This document shows, in pieces, positions 1-9,090 of a stretch of 64,000 nucleotides of DNA. Each line of letters begins with the position of its first letter. The stretch's first letter is position 1. The notes below the pieces were generated by a model. The model saw nothing but the letters and a program-made list of their open reading frames with translations. It searched no databases and had not been told where the DNA came from. The position numbers were made by a program, and so were the translations under genes. The stretch spans positions 12,028,501-12,092,500 of the forward strand of contig OU015569.1 in the NCBI GenBank assembly GCA_907165135.1. Direction: 5' to 3'. Source of the DNA: Oikopleura dioica. Lineage: Eukaryota > Chordata > Appendicularia > Copelata > Oikopleuridae.

Positions 1-108
1 GGGGGGGGTTTGTTCCTTAAGGCTTTGAAATTTAAGGGTGTCACTAGGTTTATCTTTTGCAAAGATATTTCTTGTCTTGGCTCAATAGTAACTAAAAGTG
101 CTTTATAA

Positions 109-317
109 AAGGGGTTGAACACAGCCCTTTTGACCTACTTTAACTTTATTATAGACTGGAGAGATTTGGAATCTGAGATTCGGTATTTGAAGGAGGGAGA
201 TCTTTCTGGAATGGAATTGCGACACGTGAAGAATGTAAGAGCTCCTTGAGGATCAAGAATCGGCGTTGTGTCGGTTCTTGCTAAGTATAGCTCAAGTTGT
301 CTTCTGAGATCTGTTGA
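109..317 (+). CDS. possible two-exon gene end, unknown product
   Basis: I do not recognise this. A reading frame opens after a TAA at 106-108 and runs with a protein-like composition (FIIDWRDLESEIRYLKEG) to a good donor (GTAAGA) at 235. A possible acceptor TATAG ends at 290, giving a 56-nt intron. The next exon keeps phase 0 and stops with TGA at 315-317. No start codon is visible, so an upstream exon outside the window would be needed. Overlapping frames on both strands at 292-532 are also open, so the 3' half is uncertain. Confidence 0.3.
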
Positions 318-534
318 AGAGGCGGATCAGAAGACGGACCTTCGCGCGCGTCAAGAGGATCAGCACCGGCTTCTTGAGCACTCTACAAATCCAGGACATC
401 GGCGATGAACTTAGCACGTCACTTCTGAAACAGCATCCGGTCTTTCCTTCTCGAAAATATTCAAGAAGCTTCGAACTCTCTTCTGTCACGGAAAAAAATT
501 TATTGGTCAATATTATGCAACATATCTATTGATA

Positions 535-780
535 ACTCGAAGTTTTTAAAAACATAAAATAAAATTTCTTAATAAAAAATGTCAAAAATATAACTTTTAA
601 TTTTAAATTAAAAAAATTTTAAAGAAGTATAATTTTCAAGTTTCATATTGAAATTCTCTTATAGAAATCATTAATCACCCTTTTTAATTTATTTTGACGG
701 ACAGGTTGAAACAACAGCGATTCTTTTTTTAGGCTTCTATGTCTGAAGCTAAAATATAAGATTATTTCAGCTGTGTTTTA
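535..780. other. A/T-rich spacer without a gene
   Basis: The stretch is strongly A/T-rich (about 545-690). I see no exon with credible splice sites here. Confidence 0.4.
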
Positions 781-991
781 TTAATTGATTTCACTAACCT
801 GCCAGCCTGGAGAGAACGAATTGGACTTGAAACGAAATAAAAGACTGAAGCAAAGTAAAAAGTCGGCTCTTATTTTAAGAAAATGCTTACCAAAAACATA
901 GCGGCGGCAAAAATAAAGCAGTAAAGAACAAAAGTCATAATTAAACCGATACTGTAGTCGATCGAATGAAACGATTTTATAAAGAAGAAAT

Positions 992-1276
992 ATGAAAATC
1001 CTTTCAAAGGTCTTGAGCCTTTTCTTATTTTCTTTGGGGTTCGGGTTAGGGTTTGGGTTGAAGGATGAAGGCTTCATGAAGCTTAAAGACGCTTTTTCCT
1101 AAAGCCAAAAAGCTGTTCGCCAAAGCCAGGCCGCTGCAGAACAGATAGACATCATGCTTTACATCTTGCAAGCATTTATTCGCCACGAGCAGGAAAGCAA
1201 TATTCAAAATCACAAGGCTGAAATATTTTTAAGGATAAAAAAAGTTGAAATTTTTACCAATAATGAGCGACAATAA
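992..1276 (+). pseudogene. small ORF with signal-peptide-like start and in-frame TAA
   Basis: From the ATG at 992 the frame reads MKILSKVLSLFLFSLG followed by a glycine-phenylalanine run, which looks like a secretory signal. The Gly-rich part is encoded by a degenerate TTAGGG-type repeat at 1035-1060. The frame meets TAA at 1100-1102 and then continues open as an amphipathic, helix-like segment (QAAAEQIDIMLYILQAFIRH) to TAA at 1274-1276. No canonical intron that removes the first stop and keeps the frame was found. It may be a broken gene, a readthrough case, or chance. Confidence 0.3.
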
Positions 1277-1439
1277 CTGCGTGAACGAGCGAAGTGAGCT
1301 GCTCTGAAAGAAGAAATGCAAAGATCACTGCGTTTCCCAAGCATAAAAGCCCAAAAGTTAGACATATCCAGAGCAGCCAGCTTCCAGCTATTTCGATGTC
1401 CGAAAAGAAGGATTTTTGAATCTGAATAAGGTGATCCAT
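1254..1439 (-). CDS. small hydrophobic single-exon protein
   Basis: A 61-codon ORF starts with ATG and encodes a soluble N-terminus (about residues 1-18) followed by a long hydrophobic stretch (WLLWICLTFGLLCLGNAVIF, about residues 21-45). This would make a single-pass or re-entrant membrane peptide. It overlaps the end of the plus-strand ORF at 992-1276 by 23 bases. I recognise no family. The hydrophobic segment and clean start are the only support. Confidence 0.35.
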   Translation of the reverse strand: MDHLIQIQKSFFSDIEIAGSWLLWICLTFGLLCLGNAVIFAFLLSEQLTSLVHAVIVAHYW

Positions 1440-1449
1440 TGCTCTTGGT

Positions 1450-1612
1450 TTGGCGACCTGTGTTGAAGCCTGAGTCAGAGTCCTGAGTCAGAATTTTAAG
1501 AAAAGGATGAAGTGGCGATTCTAGTGAAGGCGCTTTGCGGCTCCGTTTTTGTAAAAGCCGCTACGCGACTTTATTTATGATTTTTCAGGATCCTGACTCA
1601 GGTTTCGACACA
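1450..1612. repeat. family A palindromic repeat, degraded
   Basis: Both CCTGAGTCAG and CCTGACTCAG ends are present, with a GGCGCTTTGCGGCTCC / AAAGCCGCTACGCGAC stem between them. Confidence 0.6.
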
Positions 1613-1615
1613 TTT

Positions 1616-2195
1616 TTAATATTTTTTCACCTTTTTATCAATGTCCCATTTTCGTATTTCGACAGTGTCATTTTTTATCAGATCGATTCGATTTTGGTAT
1701 GGAATAAGAACACCGTCGTTCTCGAAGTTGGCCTCGGACGTTTTTCGTCCAGAACCAGACGTTTTTTGAAGAAAGTCGGAAATAGGATGGGCAGTGTTTC
1801 GCCGAGCTGAGCGCTTTGAAAAAGCACTTGCTGAACGGCTCACTACGCGAGCGCGGTTGTACTCTTTTTTCACGGTAAGAATATCGCTCAACATTTTACT
1901 TTCTGACAGAGCAAGGAAAATTCATTTTACCGGTTCCTCCAAGAGAGCTGACTACAGACAATGAGTCTCCGTATTCGTGGCTGTCTTTTTATTGCAGGTC
2001 GAAAAATGCTTTTTTACCTGGAAAAAGTAATTGAAAACAAGAAAGTTCGATCCCGCTCCTGTTGTAGAATGAGGCCGTTTCTGTTCTTTCTCTGACTTTT
2101 CTTCGCAGCTTTTCATTTTTCCGTTCCGCAGCGAGAAAAAGATACGGCTGTTTGAAATGATTTGGTCGATTCGCGAGCTGAACGAAAAAAGTCAC
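1616..2195 (-). CDS. three-exon gene, basic unknown protein
   Basis: Exons on the minus strand are about 2018-2195 (5' limit open), 1931-1984 and 1616-1902. The phases agree. The first intron is GTAAAA...AAG (33 nt), and a 40-nt alternative ending at 1981 would break the frame. The second is GTAAAA...CAG (28 nt). The last exon reads ESKMLSDILTVKKEYNRARV and then a Ser/Arg-rich region, ending in a Lys-rich tail and TAA at 1616-1618. The first exon carries a short hydrophobic stretch (IVVLVTFFV) followed by a basic helix (ERKNEKLRRKVRERTE). That suggests a membrane protein with a cytosolic tail, but no family is recognised. The start codon is not identified. The very short introns are the unusual feature. 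Confidence 0.55.
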
Positions 2196-2738
2196 TAAAA
2201 CAACAATCTTTGTTATTCAGGCAGCTTTTTTCAGAATTCAGAAAATCGAATTCAGAGAGAATTCAGAATAACATAATACCTTCAAATCGACATTGTGATG
2301 AATTTATCCGATTTTCATCAAAATTTAATAACTAACGATTTTTCTGTGAATGAAAATCATCCGCGTTTCAAATATATTGAAGCGGATAAACTTCAATCAT
2401 CTCGTTTTTCCTACAAATGAAAGTCTTCCCCGTCTTAAATTTTGACAAGAATAAATCTTCGAGGAAAGAACAAAGTAAAAATATGGCTTTATTTGCAAGA
2501 TAAAGTCTGAGGTCCTCATAATCACTTCTGAGAGATCTGCATTTTAACCGATATTAAGTTCGTTAGAATGGCGACCTTTCAAAATTATTTTGCCATCAGA
2601 ATGAATACCCTGTTTACGATCATCTAGGAATTTACTGGCGCACTTGGATTGAACGAAAATATACTAACCTTGATATTTTTGGCGTGGCTGGATCCTCTGT
2701 CTCTTTCTAGTTTTTGATTGTTTGCAAGCAAGTATTTG

Positions 2739-3050
2739 CTATTTCTCGATAAATTCGGCGAGGCAATCGCTAAACAGCGAAAACAAAATCTGCACGGGAC
2801 CTGAGAAAGCGTGAGTGTACCTTTCGTAATATATACTAGCCCATAATTTATTCAAAAAGCAAGACGTGCACCGACACTTTCGCATCCTTTCCATGTGACA
2901 TGGACCATGTCCTGCTCTATAAATTTTAGGGTAGTATCCTTGCAAATCGGTCATTTTCAGATGCGTCGAGAAAATCTTTTCGATCTGATTGTACTCGCTT
3001 AGTAATCGCTCCTTCGAAAAAGTATATCTGATTGTTCGCTTCGAGTGCAA
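2739..3050 (-). CDS. 103-aa hypothetical protein
   Basis: A single ORF with ATG at 3048-3050 and TAG at the end. The N-terminus is basic and aromatic (KRTIRYTFSKERLLSEYNQI), and a Cys-containing middle part follows (MERMRKCRCTSCFLNK). No domain is recognised. It is divergent to the plus-strand gene starting at 3108, leaving only 57 bp between the two start codons. If both genes are real they would share a bidirectional promoter or be trans-spliced. It could also be a chance ORF. Confidence 0.4.
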   Translation of the reverse strand: MHSKRTIRYTFSKERLLSEYNQIEKIFSTHLKMTDLQGYYPKIYRAGHGPCHMERMRKCRCTSCFLNKLWASIYYERYTHAFSGPVQILFSLFSDCLAEFIEK

Positions 3051-3107
3051 TTTTTGCGGCGCAAAAATCAGTTTTCCCCAATCTTAACTCGAATCCTCAA
3101 ATTTTTG

Positions 3108-3381
3108 ATGGCAAAGAAGCCAATTCTTCGCAATCAGAGAAAACGAATTATCATCGATGACGAAGTCTCCTACCTTGTACCTGTCAATTTTGGCAACGCA
3201 ACACACGAACCAACTCTGTTTGAGTCAATTATGAGCGTGTTTCGGTAAGTTTTTTTTAACAAATTATCAGCTCAATTAACAATTTTTTAGGCAAACGGCT
3301 TTCATCTGGATTTTGGCATTTTTCGTCGTTGTTGTCTTCTCGATTTTCGGCATTACTCTAATCAAGAATATTTTTGTATAA
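3108..3381 (+). CDS. 75-aa C-terminally anchored membrane protein
   Basis: CDS join(3108..3244, 3291..3381). ATG opens a hydrophilic, basic N-terminus (MAKKPILRNQRKR), then an acidic-aromatic stretch, then after a 46-nt GTAAGT...TTTTAG intron a strong C-terminal transmembrane segment (IWILAFFVVVVFSIFGITLI) with four residues after it. This is the layout of a tail-anchored or small single-pass protein. AATAAA lies about 30 bp after the stop, near 3410. I recognise no family. The next same-strand gene begins 93 bp after the stop behind a strong acceptor, so the two look like one operon. Confidence 0.7.
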
Positions 3382-3473
3382 CTTGCTTTATTTACGGCTT
3401 TGGTCGCAATAAAACTCAGAATTCAATATTGCTGTGTGTTTTTTATATTTCTCAGGAGGCAACTTTCTATACA

Positions 3474-3711
3474 ATGTTTACCGGAAAAGTCACAAGTAAT
3501 TCGAAAGATGTATTCATTTTTTTGAGAAGTTTGCTCTTTCGGTGGTGGGAGAAGATTGACAAAGTGACGAGACCTGTCACAGTTAAAGTATGTTTTGTAA
3601 TCTCTGACTTTTAACCAGCTTACTCTTCTTTCTCATATTCTCTACGTATTTACCACAAGTGTTAGTAACAAGACATTTCTTCAGATAAGGAACACTTTCA
3701 AAGAAACCTAG
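3474..3711 (+). CDS. second gene of an operon-like pair, small basic protein
   Basis: The ATG at 3474 lies 19 nt behind a strong pyrimidine-rich acceptor (TTTTTATATTTCTCAG, ending at 3455), as expected for a trans-spliced downstream gene of an operon. Exon 1 is 3474-3587 and ends at GTATGT. Two acceptors are possible: 3618 (31-nt intron) or 3684 (97-nt intron after a TTTCTTCAG). Both keep the same frame and the stop at 3709-3711, so isoforms of about 68 or 46 residues are possible. The protein is basic and amphipathic (VFIFLRSLLFRWWEKIDKV). No family is recognised. Confidence 0.55.
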
Positions 3712-3712
3712 A

Positions 3713-3925
3713 ACTCGGCTCGGTAACCTGTGTAGAAAACCTGAGTCAGGGTCTGAGTAATCTTTTATGAAAAGCCGCAAAATTGAAAATAGATGAGATA
3801 GTTAAAATATGCGAAGCCGCTTTGCGGCTTCGTTTTAAAAAAAGCCGCGTGGCGGCTTTTCATTTTAGCCCTTCAGACCCTGACTCAGGTTTTCTACACT
3901 TGATGCCGAACCTTGGAACGAGGAA
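3713..3925. repeat. family A palindromic repeat (reference copy)
   Basis: The element reads CTCGGTAACCTGTGTAGAAA, then the palindromic CCTGAGTCAGG, then a GCCGCTTTGCGGC / GCCGCGTGGCGGC stem, then CCTGACTCAGG, TTTTCTACAC and a degraded end. The full consensus end elsewhere is CAGGTTGCCGAGCCCAG. The whole unit folds back on itself and has no coding capacity. Confidence 0.85.
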
Positions 3926-4102
3926 ACAACAGGACTTAAGAGATAAAATTTGAGCAATAGATATTTATATTTTGGAGGAAGCAGTAAGAGTATAAAGAAG
4001 GCAGAAAAAAGTACAGTAAAAAGAAAAATCGTGATAAAAATACAAAAGTTACAAATAGGGAAATTTTCGCGCAAAAGTTGTTGAAAATTTTTGTTCAAAA
4101 TT

Positions 4103-4429
4103 TCAATATCGTGTTCGAAGAAATGAGACTTTTCCGTCGCAGCAGTGAGAGGTGACGATGTCGCAGGTTTCCCAGTGTTTGTGGCTTTGCATTTCGCGGC
4201 TGATTAGTTCGAAGCAGAAGTTGCAAAAGCTCCTGGTGCACGATTTTTCCTTGGCTTGTTCGATCTGCGAGGAGGAAGAGGAAGAGGATGATCTCAGGGC
4301 GACTTTTTGACGAGGGGCGACCATTTTGAGCCCGTGGTAGGATTTGAAGCTGTTTCTGTTGAAGTATTTGTTTCGGCACTCGACCAGCTCGATTTGGATG
4401 AAGACAACGAGGAAAATATTCACGAGCAT
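4103..4429 (-). CDS. secreted Cys-containing protein, 108 aa
   Basis: The ATG at 4427-4429 opens a clean signal peptide (MLVNIFLVVFIQIELVEC). A basic region follows (RNKYFNRNSFKSYHG), then a run of eight serines at about residues 47-54 and a C-terminal half with clustered cysteines (SCTRSFCNFCF, TCDIVTSHCC). The stop is TGA at 4103. The ORF has a single exon and lies on the minus strand. The likely fate is secretion, with disulphides among the seven cysteines. No family is recognised. A homopurine tract just upstream of the ATG is notable. Confidence 0.6.
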   Translation of the reverse strand: MLVNIFLVVFIQIELVECRNKYFNRNSFKSYHGLKMVAPRQKVALRSSSSSSSSQIEQAKEKSCTRSFCNFCFELISREMQSHKHWETCDIVTSHCCDGKVSFLRTRY

Positions 4430-4451
4430 TATCTTTTTTTTTTTTTGCTGT

Positions 4452-4732
4452 AACTGTTCTTGTTTTTTTTTCTATCTCTTGACTTGAAGAGTAAAGATCC
4501 GACGGCCCCTCGGTGCTTAAATACTTCCCGAAATCGTGCGGAATCGTCAACTGGTGGCGCAATGGAGCTGGATTTCTTCAGGAGCAGTTCGAGCCGGTTC
4601 TGTTTTTCGGAAAATGATACTTCTTGATTTTCGCCCTTGTGGAACTGGTTTTGTTGCTTGAGTCAGCTGACAGTTAATAATTTGATTCTTCAAAAGCTGA
4701 TGATTAAAAAGGACTGATCTAATACAGATCAA
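4452..4732. other. coding-like stretch, strand undecided
   Basis: Several frames are open at once here. On plus, one frame runs from CTG at 4452 to TGA near 4633 and another reads SVLKYFPKSCGIVNWW. On minus, a 61-codon ORF covers 4547-4732. None has decisive splice or signal features, so I do not assign a gene. Confidence 0.2.
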
Positions 4733-4808
4733 ATACGTCAGTGATCACTGATCACGTGATGAAATCAAGGAGGAGAATCTTTTGTTTGCCTTTGGGTTCG
4801 TCTTTTGA

Positions 4809-4845
4809 CCTGAATCAGAGCCTGACTCAGGATTTCTACATAGAT
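4809..4845. repeat. family A fragment
   Basis: A single CTGAATCAG/CCTGACTCAGG unit without outer arms. Confidence 0.5.
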
Positions 4846-4867
4846 TTTTGAGCTCAGATGTCGCAAA

Positions 4868-4990
4868 AATGGGACTAAACCAATTTATGGAAGTACATTT
4901 TTGGATTACCAATAAGATTGCTGTATTTGGCCTACCACCCAATCAAAACCGTGATCCATAAAATCACTTCCATAAATTGGTTTAACCCCG
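4868..4990. repeat. family C palindromic repeat, copy 1
   Basis: The ends are AAACCAATTTATGGAAG and CTTCCATAAATTGGTTTA. The core is CCAATAAGATTGCTGTATTT followed by GGCCTACC..CCAATCAAAACC. Confidence 0.8.
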
Positions 4991-5118
4991 AAAATGTGGG
5001 TAGAACCAATTTTTGGAACTGATTTTTATGGAAAGGGTTTTCATTGACCGGTAGGCCGAATACAGCAATCTTATTGGTAATCCGAAAATCATTCCCATAA
5101 ATTGGTTTAACCCCAAAA
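4988..5118. repeat. family C palindromic repeat, copy 2, inverted next to copy 1
   Basis: Same element in the opposite core orientation, directly abutting copy 1. Confidence 0.8.
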
Positions 5119-5459
5119 ATGTCAAGTTGATCTGATGGTCAGAAGTAGCTGCAAGTCTAAAGTCATTTTCTGACAGACTTTTTCTCGGATCAGAAGCTGA
5201 TTTACGCGTTTAATATTTATAGAAATGAGCAGAGATTAGTTTCGCGCTGAGAATAGTAATTCACGCGGAAAATGAGAATTTAGGAAGGAACGCAGATTTG
5301 CTCATTTTTCGCCAAAAGTTCAATTTGGATCGAAGCTGCTTTTTGTAGACACGTGAGTAAAGTTATATTACTGTAGCTCAATTCAGAGCTGAAAAGAACG
5401 GCGAAGAAAGACAAAAAAAAACCAGAAAAAAAACAGATCCGCAGATTGGTTTTTCCTCA
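5119..5459. other. intergenic or intronic, no gene seen
   Basis: No exon is supported. The stretch ends in a strong acceptor-like sequence (GGTTTTTCCTCAG, ending at 5460). Confidence 0.3.
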
Positions 5460-5487
5460 GTTCCCGATACCCAGTATTCCCAAAAAA

Positions 5488-5700
5488 TGCCGAACGTCAA
5501 GTTGAAATCTGAACATGTTCCAATGAAAAAGTACTAATGGACAAAGAGCTAATTTCTCCACATTCTGGAAAAAGTGATCTACTGGCTCGACCTCGTGCAT
5601 ATTTCATTTTTTGCATCACGCTTCAATATTAGTAAGTACGCCGCCAAAGGATCGGATCAGCGAGTTGGAGTTGACGATTAATTGAATTTCTGTTGATCAA
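5488..5700 (+). CDS. possible small gene behind a strong splice acceptor
   Basis: After the acceptor ending near 5460 there is a short ORF starting at ATG 5488 and an overlapping one (MDKELISPHSGKSDLLARPR) whose ATG overlaps the first stop. The second ends in a GTAAGT donor near 5631, and a 29-nt intron to CAG would add YELELTIN before a stop. The joins are speculative and no family is recognised. Confidence 0.25.
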
Positions 5701-5929
5701 ACTCGTTTCCGCAAAACTTGAATCGGGGTCACCGTACTTTTAGTAAACTAGCTTCAAAGAGCAAATGAATCTCAGAAATTGGGAAAAAGAAAATGACGTT
5801 TTTTTGGATGGAGTAAAAACTCTTGTTGATTCATTTTTGTTGCTTCTCCAAATTTATTCACTTCGCAAAATATCAAATTTTTATTTGAAAAAAAAAGCCA
5901 AAAAGTAGAACTCATTTTTCCCTTACTTT

Positions 5930-6058
5930 AGCTCTTGGTTCGGAAACCTGTGTAGAAAACCTGACTCAGGTTTTGAAGAGATGACTTTGAATAGCTGGTT
6001 TATTATTCAAGCTATTCGGGACCTGACTCAGGTTTTCTGTACAGGCTGCCGAGTTTCA
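5930..6058. repeat. family A palindromic repeat
   Basis: CGGAAACCTGTGTAGAAAAC and GTTTTCTGTACAGGCTGCCG form the ends around CCTGACTCAGG units. Confidence 0.75.
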
Positions 6059-6105
6059 AAACTCTAGAATCTATAGATTTTTTTGAAGCAAAGAAAGAAA
6101 GCCCG

Positions 6106-6303
6106 TTGAAAGTAGGAAAGGTCGAGACGACGTCGAAAAAAAACGTGCCCCTAATTTTCTTTTCTCTCTCCACTTTTTTGGCGACGTGGAATCGGACGTC
6201 TTTACGCACCGGCCGTTGTCAGTTGATCGCCGTCTCCGTAGAAATCAGAGAAGACGGCCAATTCTCAAGGCGCGAAAAACAGGAACAATCTAGACAATCT
6301 TGA
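6106..6303 (+). CDS. weak ORF, unknown
   Basis: A 65-codon open frame without ATG at its start (TTG). The antisense frame is also open. It contains a mildly hydrophobic stretch (VPLIFFSLSTFLATW). It may be an exon of the gene that ends at 6825, but no joining splice sites were established. Confidence 0.2.
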   Translation: MKVGKVETTSKKNVPLIFFSLSTFLATWNRTSLRTGRCQLIAVSVEIREDGQFSRREKQEQSRQS

Positions 6304-6377
6304 GTAACCTTCTTTCCAGCGCTTTGCCTGAATTTCTGATCGACCAATTTCTCACGATTTCGATCTCAAGACTTGGC

Positions 6378-6545
6378 AGCCTGTGTAGAAAACCTGAGTC
6401 AGGGTCTGAAAAATTTTTTATGAAAAGTCGCGTAGCGGCTTTTCTGAAAACGAAGCCGCAAAGCGGCTTCGCCAATATTACCATTTCAGTTTATCAAAAA
6501 CTCTGGCAGAACCTGACTCAGGTTTTCTACACAGGTTGCCGAGCC
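6378..6545. repeat. family A palindromic repeat with GCCGC stem
   Basis: A complete palindrome: GGCAGCCTGTGTAGAAAACC at one end and CTACACAGGTTGCCGAGCC at the other, with AAGTCGCGTAGCGGCTT / AAGCCGCAAAGCGGCTT inside. Confidence 0.85.
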
Positions 6546-6560
6546 TAGTTCTCGTTTATT

Positions 6561-6825
6561 GAACGTCAAACTTGTCCGAAAATATGTTTTGCGGAGTTTA
6601 AATTATTTTCGGCTGTGACGCAAAAGTCGGAAGTTAAAAGGGGCAGTTTCGGTGGATTGATCGTCCTAATAGGCACTGTTGTATAATATTATCGTGGCCA
6701 CGACATTGCTGTGCTTCTTAAATGAAAGAGCGAAATTCCTGCTGCATCCGGTCGCCTCCACGTGGTCAATTAACCGCGAGCTGTTTAGAAGCGACGAAAT
6801 CAATTCGAACCTGCTCCGTGTCTGA
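6561..6825 (+). CDS. 3' end of a membrane-protein gene (two exons)
   Basis: Exons are 6561-6632 (5' limit open) and 6673-6825, with a 40-nt GTTAAA...AATAG intron in phase 0. The second exon encodes a transmembrane-like stretch (LLYNIIVATTLLCFL) followed by a soluble tail (NERAKFLLHPVASTWSINRE) to TGA at 6823-6825. The frame on the left opens after a TGA without ATG, so an earlier exon must carry the start. A family A repeat ends just before it. No family is recognised. Confidence 0.5.
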
Positions 6826-6949
6826 CTTTTCGGCAATTTTCCTCGGATTAGCTCTTTTCTACTAATTTAACATAATTTTTTGATTCACGAGCTCACCAGC
6901 TTCCTAGATAGATAGAGCACACTTCTTCTTTGGTAGAATAAGGGTGTAG

Positions 6950-7372
6950 CTAAGTCAAAAACTTTCAAGATTTAAAGCTAAGCTAAGGAAAAAATTTTGC
7001 TAAGCTAAGCCTAACTTTTTTACTCGGCTAAGCTGAAGCGAATTTAAAAGGCCAACATAGCGAACCTAAGCGAACTTAGCCAATAAACGAATCTTAGCTG
7101 AGAGATTGAAAATTGCGGATAAAAATGACTTAAAAAAAGTTAACCTGGCTTAGCAGCTAAGCCTTTAATAGCTAGTAGCTTAGCTGAGATGTAAATTAAG
7201 CTAAGCTCAGCTAACAAATTCTAGCCGAAGGTAAGCTGAGCCGACTTTTTTGGAAAATTATTAAGCAAAGCTAAGCTAAGTTCTTCCTGGGAATAGCTTA
7301 GCTTAGCTAAGCCTTATCTAAGCCAGCAGCTTAGCTAGCTTCCCTAAGGCTAAGCTAGCTTAGGCAACAAAA
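6950..7372. repeat. degenerate AGCTAAGC-type simple repeat
   Basis: About 420 bp dominated by irregular copies of AGCTAAGC / GCTTAGCT in both orientations. The motif is itself nearly palindromic. No reading frame survives. Confidence 0.8.
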
Positions 7373-7557
7373 TTTGTATTCATGAATTCAGTATTGACAA
7401 TGCTGAATACTTATTATAATCTTACAGTAAACAAGTTTTTTGTCGGGTAGCATTATTGATCCTTTAAAATTGAGAACACACTTTGTCAAATTTTTAAGAT
7501 GTTTTAGAACGTAATATTTGTTTTTGACTTGAACAAAATGTTAAATCGGCTTTTGTG

Positions 7558-7737
7558 ATGGCTCAAGTACTTAATTGCCGTGTTGAACATCTTAATGTTT
7601 CAAAAAGAACAGGCCCATTTGACAGAATTAGGAGAAACCAGCTTTTTAAATTGAAGATACGACTATTTTTGAGCGCTTTGAACTCAGAATTTATCTTGCT
7701 GAGATATATAATAAATAGCGCGATTGCGCAAAAGTGA
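7558..7737 (+). CDS. weak ORF, unknown
   Basis: ATG at 7558 opens a 59-codon basic frame (MAQVLNCRVEHLNVSKRTGP). The antisense frame is open as well. No splice or signal features support it. Confidence 0.2.
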   Translation: MAQVLNCRVEHLNVSKRTGPFDRIRRNQLFKLKIRLFLSALNSEFILLRYIINSAIAQK

Positions 7738-7741
7738 CAGT

Positions 7742-7892
7742 TTTTAGCCGAAGATATCACCTCTAAGACGCTTGAAAAAGTATTTTTTTTTCTGTTAAAA
7801 ATCATTATCGAAGCGTTTTTCTTCTAAATTGGAAGAAAAAATATTTTTCCAAGCGTCTAAAACTTGACATCTTGGGCTAAAAACAGCTTATT
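7742..7892. repeat. imperfect inverted repeat
   Basis: TTTTAGCC...AAGACGCTTGAAAAAGTATT is mirrored by AATATTTTTCCAAGCGTCT...GGCTAAAA. It is a hairpin element unrelated to families A-D. Confidence 0.6.
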
Positions 7893-7923
7893 TTCGGGGA
7901 GACACCCTTATTTATAATTTCAG

Positions 7924-8108
7924 TGTTTTTTCTTCTTCCAAAATCTAAGAAGATAAATTTTCTCCGCAAGAAACTACGGCTCGCTTTCGTCAATGAATTC
8001 GGAGTCATGGACATTTGTCTGATGATTTCATCAGTTCGCCTCGACGAGTTGAGTCAGGAGAACATTAAATGCTGTAATCAAATTATTTCCGAGTTGACGC
8101 AAGACTGA
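7924..8108 (+). CDS. 3' terminal exon, unknown protein
   Basis: A strong acceptor (TTTATAATTTCAG, ending at 7923) opens an exon in phase 1 that reads FFLLPKSKKINFLRKKLRLA, then FVNEFGVMDICLMISS and a helical C-terminus (RLDELSQENIKCCNQIISEL) to TGA at 8106-8108. The composition is convincingly protein-like. The upstream exon is not identified, and the hairpin at 7742-7892 would lie in the intron. Confidence 0.45.
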
Positions 8109-8872
8109 AACAATACCTCGGAACGTCGGCTGCGTGGCTATCCTTTTTCGCCAGCGCCGTCGCTTTCCAAGCTAAAGTTTCCTTGCCTCGCTATTTTTGA
8201 ACTCAGCCCTGCTCTTATTCTGAGGGTAAAAGTGGTTTTCAAGACAAGTGCGTGTAGAAAACTTGAGCCCCAGCCTGTCAGAATGGGTATTTTATAGGGT
8301 ACGTAATCGACCGCCTTGTTTGGCCCAAGATTGGGTGCGAGCTCGACCAAAAGAATTTCAGGCGGCGCTGGATTCCCGGATTTGGACCGCACATTATGTA
8401 AAGAGAATCAAGTCAAGACGTCTTGCCCAAGTCAAGGGGGCACTTAAAATTTTAACTGGTGTTAAAACCACGAAGATGTACTTTTTTCCAAAAGCGTCGT
8501 GGCTTAAACCAAACTCGCGTAATCTTTAATTGACCGCCTTTCTTGTTAACAAAAAACAAGACTTTCGAGGTTAACCCAAACACGCGCGAGGGCCTCAAAT
8601 CGCGGCTCAACTCTAAAAACCGTGAACAATTCAAAACTTGAAAGCTTGAAAAAAAGTTGCCTCATCAAAGATTCCGAGTTTCGCAAAGCCGAAATAATCA
8701 CTTTTAGAGTTTTAGAAAAAAGGGACTCTTCTGTTTGACAAAAAGATCTGTCAGCGTGTCATAATTATTGACGCAAATATTTAAGCTAATATACAACCTT
8801 AACTGATAAAATCGTGAAGAGAGAGAGAGTGAGCCCCGAGTTGTAGAGCTTCTAAAAAGCGGGAATCTGGAC

Positions 8873-8960
8873 TCGGCGACCTGTGTAGAAGACCTGAGTC
8901 AGGGTCAATCACAAATAGTTTGAAATAGATACTTTACCCTGACTCAGGTTTTTTTGGGTG
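8873..8960. repeat. family A palindromic repeat abutting a B copy
   Basis: ACTCGGCGACCTGTGTAGAA...CCTGAGTCAGGG and CCCTGACTCAGGTTTTT. The right end is replaced by the B element. Confidence 0.75.
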
Positions 8961-9090
8961 GCGACAAAAAATTTCGACAAACTTTGCGTGGGCGGCTACT
9001 CGGCTGCTGATTGGCCGGTCAGCAAAACGCAGGCTTTTGATTGGTTGAAAATTTTCACGCAAAATTTGTCGAAATTTTTTGTCGGTTCCT
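8958..9090. repeat. family B palindromic repeat
   Basis: GCGACAAAAAATTTCGACAA at one end and TTTGTCGAAATTTTTTGTCG at the other. The core is GATTGGCCGGTCAGC...GATTGGTTG. Confidence 0.9.

Noticed and set aside
4095-4562. 155-codon minus ORF overlapping the secreted protein at 4103-4429
   Set aside because: The composition is low-complexity Gln/Arg/Leu, typical of a shifted frame. The overlapping frame has a signal peptide and cysteines.
8138-8634. Overlapping ORFs on both strands
   Set aside because: Both strands are open, but neither has splice sites, signal, or recognisable composition. I left this stretch unassigned.
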